From Antilocapra americana (lineage: Eukaryota; Chordata; Mammalia; Artiodactyla; Antilocapridae), in assembly GCA_007570785.1 (NCBI GenBank), contig ML662449.1:14468491-14532490 (forward strand): DNA of 64,000 nt, written 5' to 3'. Below are positions 33,995-46,235 of the stretch, piece by piece. Made by a program: the position numbers and the translations under genes. The notes beneath the pieces were generated by a model that saw only the letters and a list, made by a program, of their open reading frames with translations, was not told the origin of the DNA and made no database searches. The first letter of the stretch is position 1. Each line of letters opens with the position of its first letter.

Positions 33995-34260
33995 ATACTG
34001 CAGGAACTAAGTGTCTGGGAAGTTAAGTAAATTGTTCCAGGATATGTAGTAGGTAGTACAGTGAAGATTCAAATCCATGTCTTTGGATTCTGTGAACAGG
34101 GTACTGTCTCCTTGTGCTTGCCCAGTCCCAGGCATTAGAAGTACAAAGAAATACAAAGATGAGTAAGGCACAGTCCCTACCCCCTAGAAGCTTAGAAGCC
34201 AACCAGTCAGTTAGAAATGTAAGCAGATAGTTGAAAAGTAAGTTCTAATTCTGTGTACTA
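33995..34260 (-). mobile_element. MIR and L2-like remnants (reverse)
   Basis: 33995-34105 reads as reverse MIR ('aaattgttccaggatatgta', 'gattcaaatccatgtcttt'). 34120-34260 ('acaaagatgagtaaggcaca', 'tccctaccccctagaagct') resembles the reverse of an L2 3' end. Confidence 0.5.
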
Positions 34261-34334
34261 GAGTGTTATCCAGTCTCCTGGAGTAGCTGTAGTATAAGGT
34301 ACACGTCATATCCCAGGGCTCTTTTTCAGTCTGA

Positions 34335-34535
34335 AGAAGTAGTATTAGTCGCTCAGTTGTGTCTGATTCTTTGTGACCCCATGGACTGTAGCCTGCCAGG
34401 CTCTGGAATTCTCCAGGCAAGAATACTGGAGTGGGTTGCCATGCCCTTCTCCAGAGGATCTTCCTGACCCAAGGATTGAACCTTGGTCTCCTGCATTGCA
34501 GGCAGATTTACCATCTGAGCCACTAGGAAAACCCA
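34335..34535 (-). mobile_element. Bov-tA SINE (reverse)
   Basis: A reverse-strand copy from 'agtattagtcgctcagttgt' to 'gagccactaggaaaaccca', lying between two MIR remnants. Confidence 0.92.
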
Positions 34536-34559
34536 ATTATTTTATTTTATAGTACTTGT

Positions 34560-34775
34560 AAGTTTTACTTTCTTTATAAAGATTAACTCATAATTCTCAT
34601 TTAATAATGTTATGAGGTAGTCACTATTATATTCCCCTTTTACAGGTGAGAAAATAAGGTAGAGTTAGGTTAAATAATTTATCCAAAGTCACAGACTAGT
34701 AAGTGGCAATGCTAGGATTCAAAATCAAGAAGTCTAGCTCAAGAGTTTTTATTTCCATCACTAGACTTTGTTGCC
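34560..34775 (-). mobile_element. MIR SINE (reverse)
   Basis: 'ccccttttacaggtgagaaa' followed by 'atttatccaaagtcacagac' and 'gctaggattcaaaatcaag' is the classical reverse MIR core order. Confidence 0.85.
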
Positions 34776-36159
34776 TCTAAACCTTTCTAGCTCAGAAAAA
34801 TTAATGTTAGCATCCACCAAAGTGATCTGATTCTAGGGCATTGACCTATTAGGTGCCATCTTACTGATTAACAATGAACAATGTAACTATCAAGTAGACT
34901 GGGTACACTTGTTCTGTTTATTATGCTCTTTCTAGGCAGTTCTACCTAGGAAGGCAATTTACTATCAAAGGCTTGTTGGCTTGCTTGGAATCAAATCAAG
35001 GGGAATTAGCTAGCTGATCTTAAGGACTTTCTGATTCCATTTGCACTATAAGGTTATGTCTGTGGCAACCATTTCCCTGTACAATACTGAAGGCATACTG
35101 CTTTTAAGATGTTTTCTAAACTTACTGTGATGACCAATCCTTCTCAAGGTTTCAAATACTCTTGATTTAGACATTGCGTTAGTCAGGCTTCCTCTGTTTG
35201 TAAGTATGGACAGTCCCAACTCAAATAAATGTAAGCACAATGGAAATTTCTTCACTCATGTCCCTGGCAAGTTAAGAGATGGATATAGCTTCTCATATTT
35301 TTACTCAAATGAAATCATCCTTCAGATTTCTTTTTTTATCTGTATCCCTCCCCCTCCACAACTCTTGGCTCAACTTAGCTCTGTGTGTTGACTTCATTCA
35401 TTCCTAGATAAAGATACTTCCATGATGGGTTACCTATCCTGTTTTGTATCAGTCAATATGGTCAAGAGGATGAGATACTCTTGTTTAGTTTGGCTTGGTT
35501 CATTTGTCCATCTGTGTGGTTTTAAGGATCTGTGTTTACTTGATAATCCCACCAGAACAACATGTTGGAGCGAAGAAGACTACATTCCTCAAAGGAAGTA
35601 GGGATGATGTACTGACAAAAATGATAGTATCAGTAAATCATATTGTAGCCTGAGACAAGAGAAAAAATTCATTAAAATAGGTTCTGTCCTTATTTAAAAT
35701 CTTGATGGGTTCATCATGGATTTTTTGTATTAATTTTGATTTTTAAAATATTTCATTAAAATATTATTTACCTTCATTTTTCAGTTTTTTGGCATCCCTT
35801 ACATTTTGCATTAAAGGCAGATGTAGCACTCACCTGGCTTCCTGACCTTAGTCTTGACCGTGTTATGAGGAGTCAACTTACTTCAGAGGTTAACATGGTG
35901 TCTGGCTCAAAGTAAGTGCTCAATAAGTGTTTGCAAAACAAATAGATTTATGAATAAATTGAAAAGTTTAGTCTCTGAGATATATGATGAAGCTGCTTTC
36001 TATCATTTTTTAATATACAAAAGTACATGTTTTATAAACTCATGTTAAGCAAACTCATAAGAAACTGAGTGATAATCAGAACATTAGTTTAAAAGTCTGC
36101 AATTAGAAATGTGAGAAAATAAACTTCTTGGAGAGAAGGGTAGAGGAGTAGAAAGGTTA
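34776..36159. other. Mostly unassigned; MIR tail at 35870-35945
   Basis: About 1.4 kb with no coding signature. The patch 'gtgtctggctcaaagtaagt' then 'gctcaataagtgtttgc' (35897-35936) is the plus-strand 3' end of a MIR/L2-type repeat. The segment 35180-35560 may be an ancient repeat, but I cannot name it. Confidence 0.4.
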
Positions 36160-36345
36160 CTGATGTTTGTTGTGCCCATGTACTATGCATTTTATTTATT
36201 TATTATCCACTATATGAGGCATTTTGTGTATCATTACATTTAATACAAGTCTATGAGGCTGATATCTTTATATTGTTTAAATAAGGAAGCTGAGGCTCAG
36301 ACAAACTTGCTCTATAACTAATAAGTGACAGAGAAAGGATTTTAA
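36160..36345 (-). mobile_element. MIR SINE (reverse)
   Basis: 'tatgaggctgatatctttat', 'aaggaagctgaggctcagac' and 'ataagtgacagagaaagg' follow the reverse MIR order. Confidence 0.75.
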
Positions 36346-37129
36346 CACTATCTTTCTGTGTGAAAAGACCTTATTCTGGCTGCTGTGTATATTGGAGGCA
36401 AGGTAAGCTAGAGTAGAAGAAAAAGAGAAAAATACAACTGTATCTGTCCACAGTGTCAAACCCATGTCTTACACATAAACACTCAAAATATAATTATGAA
36501 ATAAATGTGTAATAACTAAAACTTCCAATTGGTCTAGATAAATTAGTTACTTTGGCTAACTAAAGTATTATTCCCTTCTCAGGTGTACTTTTTTTTCATT
36601 TAAACACGAAAGAGAAATAACTTACCTCTTTTCCACACACCCCAAGTCTTACAGTAATTCGCAATTATGGATAGTAGTCTGAGAACATTCATCTTATCAC
36701 CTCTCACCTAAAATTCAGAAAGGTGTATGTGTGTGTGTAAAACACACCAAACACATACATGCATTCATTCTTTAATGCATTCAAAATATACAGTATTTAT
36801 TGGATACCTACTATTTCTATTGGACTGTTTTACATTTCCACACACACACACATGCACATATACATGTGCATGTCAACTTATAACAGCTTGGAAAAACAAG
36901 AAAGAGTTTTCTCAGAAACGTTGGGAAATCGCTATGAAATCTAAGACAGAATCAGATATATCTAGGAACAAAACTAAATGAAACCACGACCCAAAAACTT
37001 GCAGGAGAGGAGGGTTTTAGAAATATGACTATGGTGTCATACCAACTCTGGACTCAATGGATAAAACAAGTGAGATGGACAAGCCCTGGACATTCATTAA
37101 AGTGATTAATTGAGGGGATATGTAAGAAT
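36346..37129. other. Unassigned sequence with TG and CA tracts
   Basis: Short (TG)n at about 36726-36739 and (CA)n at 36840-36852 lie 100 bp apart on opposite strands and could pair weakly. The following 'catgcacatatacatgtgcatg' is a 22-base near-palindrome. No exon seen. Confidence 0.4.
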
Positions 37130-37140
37130 TAACTAGGCTG

Positions 37141-37316
37141 GGACTTCCTTGGTGGTCCAGTGTCTAAGACTCTGTACTATCAATACAGGGAGTCCTGTTT
37201 CCATCCCTAGTCAGGGAACTAGATCCATTATGCTGCAACTGGGAGGTCTCAGGCTGTAACTAAAGATCCCAAGTGCTGCAACTGAGACCCTGCACAGCCA
37301 AATAAATAAAACCAAG
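37141..37316 (+). mobile_element. CHR-type SINE with TSD
   Basis: A plus-strand tRNA-Glu SINE from 'ggacttccttggtggtcca' to 'cagccaaataaataaaac'. An 11-bp perfect duplication, 'taactaggctg', is at 37130-37140 and 37317-37327. Confidence 0.92.
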
Positions 37317-37327
37317 TAACTAGGCTG

Positions 37328-37823
37328 TTTGACCATCAACCTGTCTCCCACTCCTCCACTAAACAGCAAGTGGCAGCAATGCTTGTTTATTGGCTAAAGA
37401 AGTATGGACACTGAAGCTGAAGAGAGGGAGTGATGCTCCCTGAGCCAGCTCCTGACCCCCAAGAGAGACAGGAAATTCCTCAAAAGAGAAGTCATTAAGA
37501 CACTCTTCCTAGTAGCACATCTCTTCCCTTAGTTAAAAAAGGGCAATCTATTACATATATTGAACAGGAAACTAGGGATTAACAGGTACAAGATAAACAG
37601 ATATAAATATCATCAAAATTTTGTGGAAAATCAATCCTATGTAAGAAAGCCACTGATCTCAACAAAAAGAAGAGCTAAACATTCAAGGAAAGAGTGTATT
37701 GATGATCTGTTAAAAGAATAGAGGTAGTTGAAGAATAAATTAGTGAGGGGAAGATAGAGGCTGAGAAATTTTCCCTTTTTCATTTCAAAAGACAAAAGAT
37801 CTAAAAGATTCAATGTACATATT
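37328..37823. other. No recognised feature
   Basis: Purine-biased sequence without a named repeat or exon. Confidence 0.35.
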
Positions 37824-39914
37824 CAGTTCAGTTCAGTCGCTCAGTCATGTCATGCAACCGCATGGACTGCAGCATGTCAGGCTTCCCTGTCCATCACCAG
37901 CTCCTGGAGTTAACCCAAACTCAGGTCCATTGATTCAGTGATGCCATCCAACCATGTCATCCCCTTCTCCTCCTGCCTTCAATCTTTTCAAGCATCAGGG
38001 TCTTTTCAAATAAGTCAGTTCTTCTCATCAGGTGGCCAAAGGATTGGAGTTTCAGCTTCAGCATCAGTCCTTCCAGTGAATATTCAGGACTGATTTTCTT
38101 TAGCATGGACTGGTTGGATCTCCTTGCTGCCCAATGGACTCTCAAGAGTTTTATCCAACACCACAGTTCAAAAGCATCAATTCTTCTGTGCTCAGCTTTC
38201 TTTGTAGTCCAACTCTCACATCCATACATGGCTCCTGGAAAAACCATAGCTTTGACTAGATGGACCTTTGTTGGCAAAGTAATGTCTCTGCTTTTTAGTA
38301 TGCTGTCTAGGTTGGTCATAACTTTTCCTCCAAGGAGCAAGCGTCTTTTAATCTCATGGCTGCAGTCACCATCTGCAGTGATTTTGGAGCTCAAAAAAAT
38401 AGTCTGTCACTGTGTCCACTGTTTCCCCATCTGTTTGCCATGAAGTGATGGGACTGGATGCCATGATCTTAGTTTTCTGAATGTTGAGTTTTAAGCCAAC
38501 TTTTTTCACTCTCCTCTTCCACTTTCATCAAGAGACTCTTTAGTTCTTCGCTTTCTGCCATAAGGATGGTGTCATCTGCATATCTCAGGTTATTGAAATT
38601 TCTCCCGGCAGTCTTGATTCCAGCTTGTGCTTCATCCAGCCCAGCATTTCTCATGATGCACTCTGCATATAAGTTAAATAAGCAAGGTGACAATATACTA
38701 TACATCCTTGACGTACTCATTTCTTGATTTGGAACCAGTCTGTTGTTCCATGTCCAGTTCTAACTGTTGCTTCTTGACCTGCACACAGATTTCTCAGGAG
38801 GCAGGTCAGGTGGTCTGATATTCCCGTCTCTTGAAGAATTTTCCACAGTTTGTTGTAATCCACACAGTCAAAGACTTTGGCATAGTCAATAAAGCAGAAA
38901 TAAGACATTTTCCTGCCACTCTCTTGCTTTTTCGATGATCCAGCAGATGTTGGCAATTTGATCTCTGGTTCCTCTGCCTTTTCTAAATCCAGATTGAACA
39001 TCTGGAAGTTCACGGTTCATGTGCTGTTGAAGCCTGGCTTGGAAAATTTTGAGCATTACTTTGCTAACATGTAGGATGAGTGCACTTGTGCAGTAGTTTG
39101 AGCATTCTTTGGCATTGCCTTTCTTTGGGATTGGGATGAAAAATGACCTTTTCCAGTCCTGTGGCCAGTGCTGAGTTTTCCAAATTTGCTGACATATTGA
39201 GTGCAGCACTTTCACAGCATCATCTTTTAGGATTTTAAATAGCTCAACTGGAATTCTATCCCCTCCACTAGCTTTGTTCATAGTGTAACAACAAAGGCCC
39301 ACTTGACTTCACATTCCAGGATGTCTGGCTCTAGTTGAGTGTGAGTGATCACACCATTGTGATTACCTGGGTCATGAAGATCTTTTTTGTATTCTTCTGT
39401 GTATTCTTGCCACCTCTTAATATCTTCTGCTTCTGTTAGGTCCATACCATTTCTGTCTTTTATTGTGCCCATTTTTGCATGAAAAGTTCCCTTGGTATCT
39501 CTCATTTCCTTGAAGAGCTCTCTAGTCTGTCCCATTCTGTTGTTTTCCTCTTTCTTTGCACTGATGGCTGAGGAAGGCTTTCTTATCTCTCCTTGCTATT
39601 CTTTGGAACTCTGCATTCAAATGGGTATATCTTTCCTTTTCTCCTTTGCCTTTTGCTTCTCTTCTTTTCATAGCCATTTTTAAGGCCTCCTCCGACCACC
39701 ACTTTGACTTTTTGCATTTCTTTTTCTTGGGGATGATCTTGACCACTGCCTCCTGTACAATGTCATTAACCTCCATCCATAGTTCTTCAGGCACTCTGTC
39801 AGTCAGATCTTGTCCCCTGAATCTATTTGCCACTTCCACTGTATAATCGTAAGGGATTTGATTTAGGTCATACTTGAATGGTCTAGTGGTTTTCCCTGCT
39901 TTCTTCAGTTTAAG
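37824..39914 (-). mobile_element. BovB LINE, about 2.1 kb (reverse)
   Basis: The longest BovB copy in the window. Read on the minus strand from 39914, it has the linker with 'KYDLNQIPYDYTVEV', the 'RIARRDKKAFLS' basic block, the reverse transcriptase with FIDYAKVFDCV and RYADD (38570-38584), and the 'MYGCESWTTKKAEHRR' C-terminal block. Frames are split over at least five segments (39522-40049, 39278-39535, 38886-39302, 38469-38720, 37957-38394). The endonuclease half is missing, so the copy cannot mobilise itself. Confidence 0.94.
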
Positions 39915-39949
39915 AAGAGAGAAAAAGAGAATGCAGAGGGGAAAATAGT

Positions 39950-40330
39950 GGTAGAAGTATATTTTTCGGAATTTAAGAAAGATGCAAGTCTTTAAATTGA
40001 AAATATTAGCCAAAATGAACAAAATAGAACCAAAACTTAGGCTTGTCATGGTGAAATTTTAAAACATTGGGGATAAAGATAAAGTCCTAAAAGCTTCCAA
40101 AGGGATAAACAGGTTAAGCTGAAAGGAATGAGAAACAGTGTGGCATCAGATTCCTCATTGGAAACACTGCTGGAAGACATAACAGTGTCTTCTACGATCT
40201 GAGAAAACACTAAGACAAACTAGCTTTCAAGTGAGAGTATAGAATATTTTTTCATACCCAAAGATTCATAACTTTTACCCCTTGCCCTCCATATCTTTAT
40301 TGAGATAAACATTTGGGTATGTACTCTAGC
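39950..40330 (+). mobile_element. L1M-like fragment
   Basis: 'aggcttgtcatggtgaaatt', 'tcctaaaagcttccaaaggg' and 'ggaagacataacagtgtctt' resemble an old plus-strand L1 segment. Family assignment is tentative. Confidence 0.4.
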
Positions 40331-41649
40331 AAAATAAACAATAATCCAAGAAAAAGGAAAATATAGGATTTAGTAACTAAAGTGAGAGGGAGTTTGGGTA
40401 GGCTTGGGGTGCAGTGTATTCTGGACTGCTACTAATGATCTTGTATCCTAGACCTCCAACACCACACCATATAGGACCCATTCCAATTCTAGATGGTACT
40501 TCAGATTTTCATCACCAACAGGCTTCTCTTAAAGAAATATAGTCATAAATTTTGTTGGCTATAAATACCCAATAAATAATAACTTCAAAAAATTGGGGGG
40601 TGGGGTGTAACAGAAAAGTTCTAAATAGAGGTGGACTTAACTTCAAGCAAATAAGGCTTAAGTTTTAAGATCCTCAGTGACAAGGCTCCTAAAAGCTCAG
40701 TCAGGCTCCTTAGAGTGAGGGGAGGATGTTAGCAGCCCCAGCCCAGTGCGGGAATGCCACCTTACCTGGAGTCACCTGCCTAGGCTATCTAATTCTCTTT
40801 CACCTCGTTTTTTCTCTTTCTTCCCATTACAAAGGCTATTTTAGATATTAAAAGAGAGCAGCCAGATTTCAGAACAAGGGTAAAAATTATTTCCATGGAA
40901 GATCTCAATATGCTCCACAAGTAGGTAATTCCTGTTGTTCTGTTTTACTAGTGTTGAAATCAACACCCACATATTATATGACCCCCTCAAGACACACATC
41001 AGCAAATAATAGCCACAGCAGCATAGTAATAGAATCCCCAAGTCTTGTCTTACATTCCTGCGTCTAAACATACTGGTATATCTCCTGGGCAGTTACGCAG
41101 GTCTGTGCTGGGTGATCATGCAGAAGCTCCCAAGGATAGTGCCACTGATCTTGCAAAACTTGCTGCATTCCTTAAGTAATTGATACATCCTCTGGCCTTA
41201 CCAGCTTGTGACCTCAGAACAAGGTCACACAGCTTAATATCCAGACTGCAGATGTGAACCCCTGAAGTTGGGAATCTGTTCTTCTGCTGGATTCACACAT
41301 TCCTCCCCACCTCCCCCCAATCCAAGGAGCATTTAGGAATTACTTTTCGCCTCCATCAGTCCCTCACTTGCATGAGTTCCTCCAGGGCCCTGGGGAAGCC
41401 CTGGCAGTGTTTTCAAAATGGGTATATGTTTTGATAAAATTTGTAAAGATTTTTATAGCAGCCAGTTGCCTTCTCTCTCTTTCTACTGTTTGCATTCCTT
41501 TACATTCTCCTGTTTATCATGGTACTAGAGCAGCTGTGGGCCTTTTCATAGGATCTGGCTAAGAGGAGGCTAAATACTATATTATACATATATGTTCTTC
41601 AAAAACATTTTTTAAAAAGACAAGTTGGAAATACGCTATTTTTAGCAGA
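40331..41649. other. No recognised feature
   Basis: About 1.3 kb of relatively high-complexity sequence between old L1 fragments. I see no repeat. Possible exons cannot be judged without conservation data. Confidence 0.4.
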
Positions 41650-42520
41650 TTTAATGTCAGATATTATTGACATACAATAAAGGCACATTTTTAAAGCGTA
41701 CAGTTTGGTAAGTTTTGACTTATGGACAGCCTGAAAAACGATTGCCAAATCAAGATAATGGACAAACCCATCACCTTTAAATGTTTCCTCATGCCTCTTT
41801 GTAATTCCTCCCTCCTGCCTTCACTCCCATCCCCAGGAAACCACTGATCTCCCTTCTGTCAGTATAAATGAGTTTGCATTTTCTGTAATTTTTCTATAAG
41901 TGGAATCATACAGTATGTACTTTTTGTCTGGCTTTTTTCACTCAACCCAGTTATTTTGGGATTCATCCATGTTGTGTGTATAAATATAATAGTACTCAAT
42001 TTTATGGATATGCTACAATTCTCTTATCCATTCTACTGTTGAGAGACATCTGGATTGTTTCCAGTTTGGGGGTGTTGCAAAGCTGCACTGAACATTTACA
42101 TATAAGTCTTTGTATGAACATATGCTTTCATTTTTCTTGGCTGAATACCTGAGAATAGAATGACTGTGTCAGATGGTAGGTATATATTTAATTTTTAAGA
42201 AATTGCCAAGTCTTCCCAAGTGATTGTATCATACTACATTCCCACTAGCAATGTATGAAAGTTCCAGTTGATCTATATCCTTGCTAATATTTGTTATGGT
42301 CAGCCTTTTATTTTAGCCTTTCTAATAAGGATAGTGGAATCTCACTATGATTTACTTTAATAGCTAATGATAAGTATCTTTTTATGTGCTTACTTGCCAT
42401 CTTTATAGCTTCTCTATGAAGTATCTTTTCAAATCTTTTGCCCATTTTTTAAATATTTGTTTAAATATTTGTTGTTTGTTTTCTCATTATTGAGTTTTGA
42501 GTCTTTATAGATTCTAGATA
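41650..42520 (-). mobile_element. Old L1 3' region (reverse)
   Basis: The full reverse 3' UTR text is present: 'tgacatacaataaaggcaca', 'aagtggaatcatacagtatg', 'gattcatccatgttgtgtgt', 'cattcccactagcaatgtat', 'tcttttgcccattttttaaa'. Confidence 0.8.
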
Positions 42521-42559
42521 GTCTCAGATGTGGTCTGGTTTCATATAACCAGGATAAAC

Positions 42560-43495
42560 CAATCATTATGAATGACAGACTATTTCCCAAGCTGATTACT
42601 GAGTCTTAAATAATGTCACATGTGGGTCATATTCTACTCCACCCTGCAGTGTAGTCTATACAGTACTGAGCCCAACGACTCTGTAGGGGAAAAACCTTTG
42701 CTGTGTCTCATTTCCTGTCACACTAGTGCCACACTTCACTTCTGCCACCAGGTGTGTAGCTTTTTAACACATCTAACAGTTCTTTGACACCAGCTGAGTG
42801 TCCCATAATTTAACTCAATTCTGACATATCTATTTGGAGATAGTATCATATCTCATAGATCAAGGGCTCAGTCCCACAAGACACACCCCCCCCAACACAC
42901 ACACCTCTCAGATGCCAGTCACAAGTCCCAGATTATTACCTGTGGTTCTGACTGATCAGCTAAAAAACTTATAACCTACTCCATAGGTTTTATTATTTGC
43001 TAGAATGGTTTTCAGAACTAAAGGAGACATTTAACTCATGTTTACCAATTATTATAAAAGAATATGATGAGGGATACAGATGAATATCCATATGGTAGAG
43101 ATTTATAAGGCAATGTATGGGGGGAAGGGAAGAGTTTCCATGTCCTTATCAGGCATGCCACCCTCCTGGCACCTCCATCCTCCATGTGTTGACATCCTGG
43201 AAGTTCCCAGTACTTTGGGGATTTCTATGGTAGGTTCATCACATAGAGAAGACCGATTATTAACTATTTTCTAGCCTTTCTCCCCTTCCTGAAGGGTTAG
43301 GGGGTGGAGCTGAAAGTTCCAAGTTTCTAATCATGGTTTGGTCTTTCTGATGACCAGCCCCCATCCAGAAGCCCACCAGCCACTGTCTCATTAGAACATA
43401 GACACTCCTATCACTTAGAAAATTGCAAGAGTTTTAGGACCTTTGTGCAGGGAACCAGGGGCAGAGACCAATAAATACATCTTCTATTATTTCAC
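42560..43495. mobile_element. Probable ancient LTR, ERVL class
   Basis: The order 'gcatgccaccctcctggcac', 'gtactttggggatttctatg', 'gaccagcccccatccagaag', 'gacactcctatcacttagaa' and 'ggaaccaggggcagagacca' matches a widespread mammalian LTR-like repeat that I believe belongs to the ERVL group. I see no retroviral coding sequence beside it, so it would be a solo LTR. Family name is uncertain. Confidence 0.45.
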
Positions 43496-44242
43496 GTACT
43501 CTTGAATTCTTTTCACGGCTCTTTTTCTAGCATGAGAAGACAAGTTCAGACCTGCATGGTAACCTGCCTGCGGTCTAGCCTTACAATCTCCTGAAAGCAA
43601 ATGCTTTAACAAAAGTACAAAAGAATCATCAGTTGCTGTAATTAGAAAGACAAAAAACAAAACCAGTTATTTTACTGGAAAGCAAATAGTCCTGCTAACA
43701 TTTGTGTCCCTGAATGAAAGACTTAACATTTTAAGCTTTCAGATGCTTTACAATTGCTGTTTGTCTTCACAGCATCTCTAAGAACAATTGATGGCTTCCT
43801 GCTTGTCATTTCCATTTTGGCAGCTTTTCCACAAAGCAACTCTCCCTTCTACAGAATTTCTATTATGGTGGGGGTGAGGAGTTTCTGGATCAATGAATAA
43901 GCATTTTGGAGGTTTCTATCACTCCCAAATGTGTGAGCCTAGCATCTAGTCATTTGCAAACACTGGCAAAACTAACAGAAGAGTGAGAGTGTGACCCTAA
44001 ATGGAGCCAAGAAGTGGATGGCAGAATGTTTTTTCCATCCTAAACTTTTCCCTGCTACTATAACCTTTAGTTATACAAAAACAAAGATTATACAGAGGGG
44101 CATGGAATAGTAAACCTCATGGAAATTAGAGCTAAAATTGTGCAAAGAACAGCGCTGGTCAGCTAAAACTGATTGGAAGCCACAGAGCAGAAAAGGAGCT
44201 GAGGGAAGTCAGGAGTCTTGGAAAAAAATTGGCAGTAGTATT
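43496..44242. other. No recognised feature
   Basis: Ordinary sequence with no repeat or exon signature. Confidence 0.35.
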
Positions 44243-44257
44243 AAAATTGGCTGTATC

Positions 44258-44411
44258 CAGGGGAATCTGGAGGGAGGTGGGAGGGGGGTTCTGGAAGGGG
44301 AACATATGTATACCCATGGCAGATTCATGTCACTGTATGGCAAAACCAACACAATAATGTAAAAAAATAATAATAAAATAAAAAAATTAAATAAATAAAT
44401 AAAATTTTTAG
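44258..44411 (+). mobile_element. Bovine-type L1 3' tip with TSD
   Basis: A 154-bp insertion of the last part of the ruminant L1 3' UTR, with an A/T-rich tail containing AATAAA-like repeats. A perfect 15-bp duplication, 'aaaattggctgtatc', is at 44243-44257 and 44412-44426, so this is a recent, heavily 5'-truncated event. Confidence 0.93.
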
Positions 44412-44544
44412 AAAATTGGCTGTATCTGGATACCAGGAGTATGAAAATATTTCCCAAGTTTTACCATTTTTCTACCTTAACTCCCTTTTTGTTTATGCTG
44501 CTTCTTGGTTTAAATTAGAAAATTCCTTAAGTCATCTTTCATCA

Positions 44545-45128
44545 GATTTTTTTTTTAATTTTCTTTACATTATCGTGTTGGTTTTGCCATATGTTGACAT
44601 GAATCCACCATGGGTATACATGTGTTCCCCTTCCAGAACCCCCCTGCCACCTCCCTCCCAATTCCCTCTCTCTGGGTCATCCCAGTACACCAGCCCTGAG
44701 CATCCTGTATCAAGCATCAAACCTGGGCTGGCAATTGATTTCACATATGATAATTTACATGTTTCAATGCCATTCTCCCATATCATCCCACCCTTGCCCT
44801 CTCCCATAGAGTCCAAAAGACTGTTCTATACATCTGCATCTCTTTTGCTGTCTCACATACAGGGTTATCATTACCATCTTTCTAAATTCCATATATATGC
44901 GTTAGTATACTATACTGTTGTTTTTCCTTCTGGCTTACTTCACTCTGTATAATAGGCCCCAGTTTCGTCCACCTCAGTAGAACTAATTCAAATGTATTCT
45001 TTTTAATGGCTGAGTAATATTCTATTGTGTATATGTACCACAGCTTTCTTATCCATTCGTCAGTTGATGGACATCTAGGTTGCTTCCATGTCCTGGCTAT
45101 TGTAAACAATGCAGTGATGAATTTTATT
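44545..45128 (-). mobile_element. Bovine-type L1 3' end (reverse)
   Basis: The same family as 44258-44411 but in reverse and longer: T tract at the left, then 'gggtatacatgtgttcccct', 'caccagccctgagcatcct', 'taatggctgagtaatattct' and 'tgtcctggctattgtaaaca'. Its left part is complementary to the plus copy 140 bp away. Frames of 80-178 codons here are by-products. Confidence 0.92.
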
Positions 45129-45322
45129 GCAGAATCTTGCAAAATTTTGGAAATTAAAACCAAGACAACCAAAGGAAATTTTTTTAAAAAAAAATCACAG
45201 TTGTTTGGAAAGCATTTATTATGGGATCAAAAAGCATTATACCCCTCAACATCCTTTGACCACCTTATCATAGTCAGTGTAGTCCTCATCATCATCTTTA
45301 CATAACTGTTGTCTTAATTATT

Positions 45323-46015
45323 CAGTTCAGTTCAGTCACTCAGTCGTGTTGGACTCTTTGCGACCCCATGGACTGCAGCACACCAGAATTCCCTGTCCAT
45401 CACCAACTCTCAGAACTTGTTCAGACTCATGTCCATCAAGTTGGTGATGCCTTCCAACCATCTCACCCTCTGTCATCCCCAACTCCTCCTGCCTTCAAAC
45501 TTTTCCAGCATTCGGGTCTTTTCCAGTGAGTCAGTTCTTCACAAAGGATTGGAGCTTCAGCTTCAGCATCAGTCCTTCTAATGAATATTCAGGGCTGATT
45601 TCCTTTAGGATGGACTCGTTCGATCTCCTTGCAGTCCAAGGGACTCTCAAGAGTCTTCTCCAACACCACAGTTCAAAAGCATCAATTCTTCAACATTCAG
45701 CTTTCTTTATGGTCCAGCTGTTACATGCATACATGACTACTGGGAAAACCATAGCTTTGGGTAGATGGGCCTTTGTCAGTAGAGTAATGTCTCTGCTTTT
45801 TAATATGCTGTCTAGGTTGGTCATAACTTTTCCTCCAAGGAGCAAGTGTCTTTTAATTTCATGGCTGCAGTCATTATTTGCAGTGATTTTGGAGCCCAAG
45901 AAAATAAAGTCTGTCACTGTTTCCATTGTTCCCCCATCTATTTGCCGTGAAATGATGGGAGTGGATGTCATGATTTTCGTTATTTGAATGTTGAGTTAAT
46001 AGTTAAGAATGTTGA
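45323..46015 (-). mobile_element. BovB LINE 3' part (reverse) with TSD
   Basis: A 693-bp 5'-truncated copy running from 'cagttcagttcagtcactc' to 'tgaatgttgagttaatag'. A perfect 12-bp duplication, 'gtcttaattatt', is at 45311-45322 and 46016-46027. It carries only the C-terminal ORF part, with broken frames. Confidence 0.94.
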
Positions 46016-46029
46016 GTCTTAATTATTAG

Positions 46030-46235
46030 CATTAACTATCTACCAGGCACCAAACCACATGCTTTGTATGTAATATCTTTCAATGTCTCAGAACAGCCCT
46101 ATGTGTTAGATTTTATCCCCTTTCCAATATTGAAAACCAGGCACAGAGAAATTAAGTAACCCACCCACTTACAGTCACAAACTGGTAAACAGTGAAGTTA
46201 AAAATCAAATGCCAACCCATTTAACCCCACTATCA
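46030..46235 (-). mobile_element. MIR SINE (reverse)
   Basis: 'ctaccaggcaccaaaccaca', 'cacagagaaattaagtaacc' and 'cagtcacaaactggtaaaca' follow the reverse MIR order. The BovB before it inserted next to the MIR edge. Confidence 0.75.

Noticed and set aside
36840..36875. CA tract and near-palindrome as a regulatory switch
   Set aside because: Simple alternating purine-pyrimidine sequence common in mammalian genomes; nothing else supports a function.
44416..44952. 178-codon plus-strand open frame
   Set aside because: It runs over a reverse-strand bovine L1 3' UTR; the peptide is just its translation and similar peptides arise at other L1 ends.
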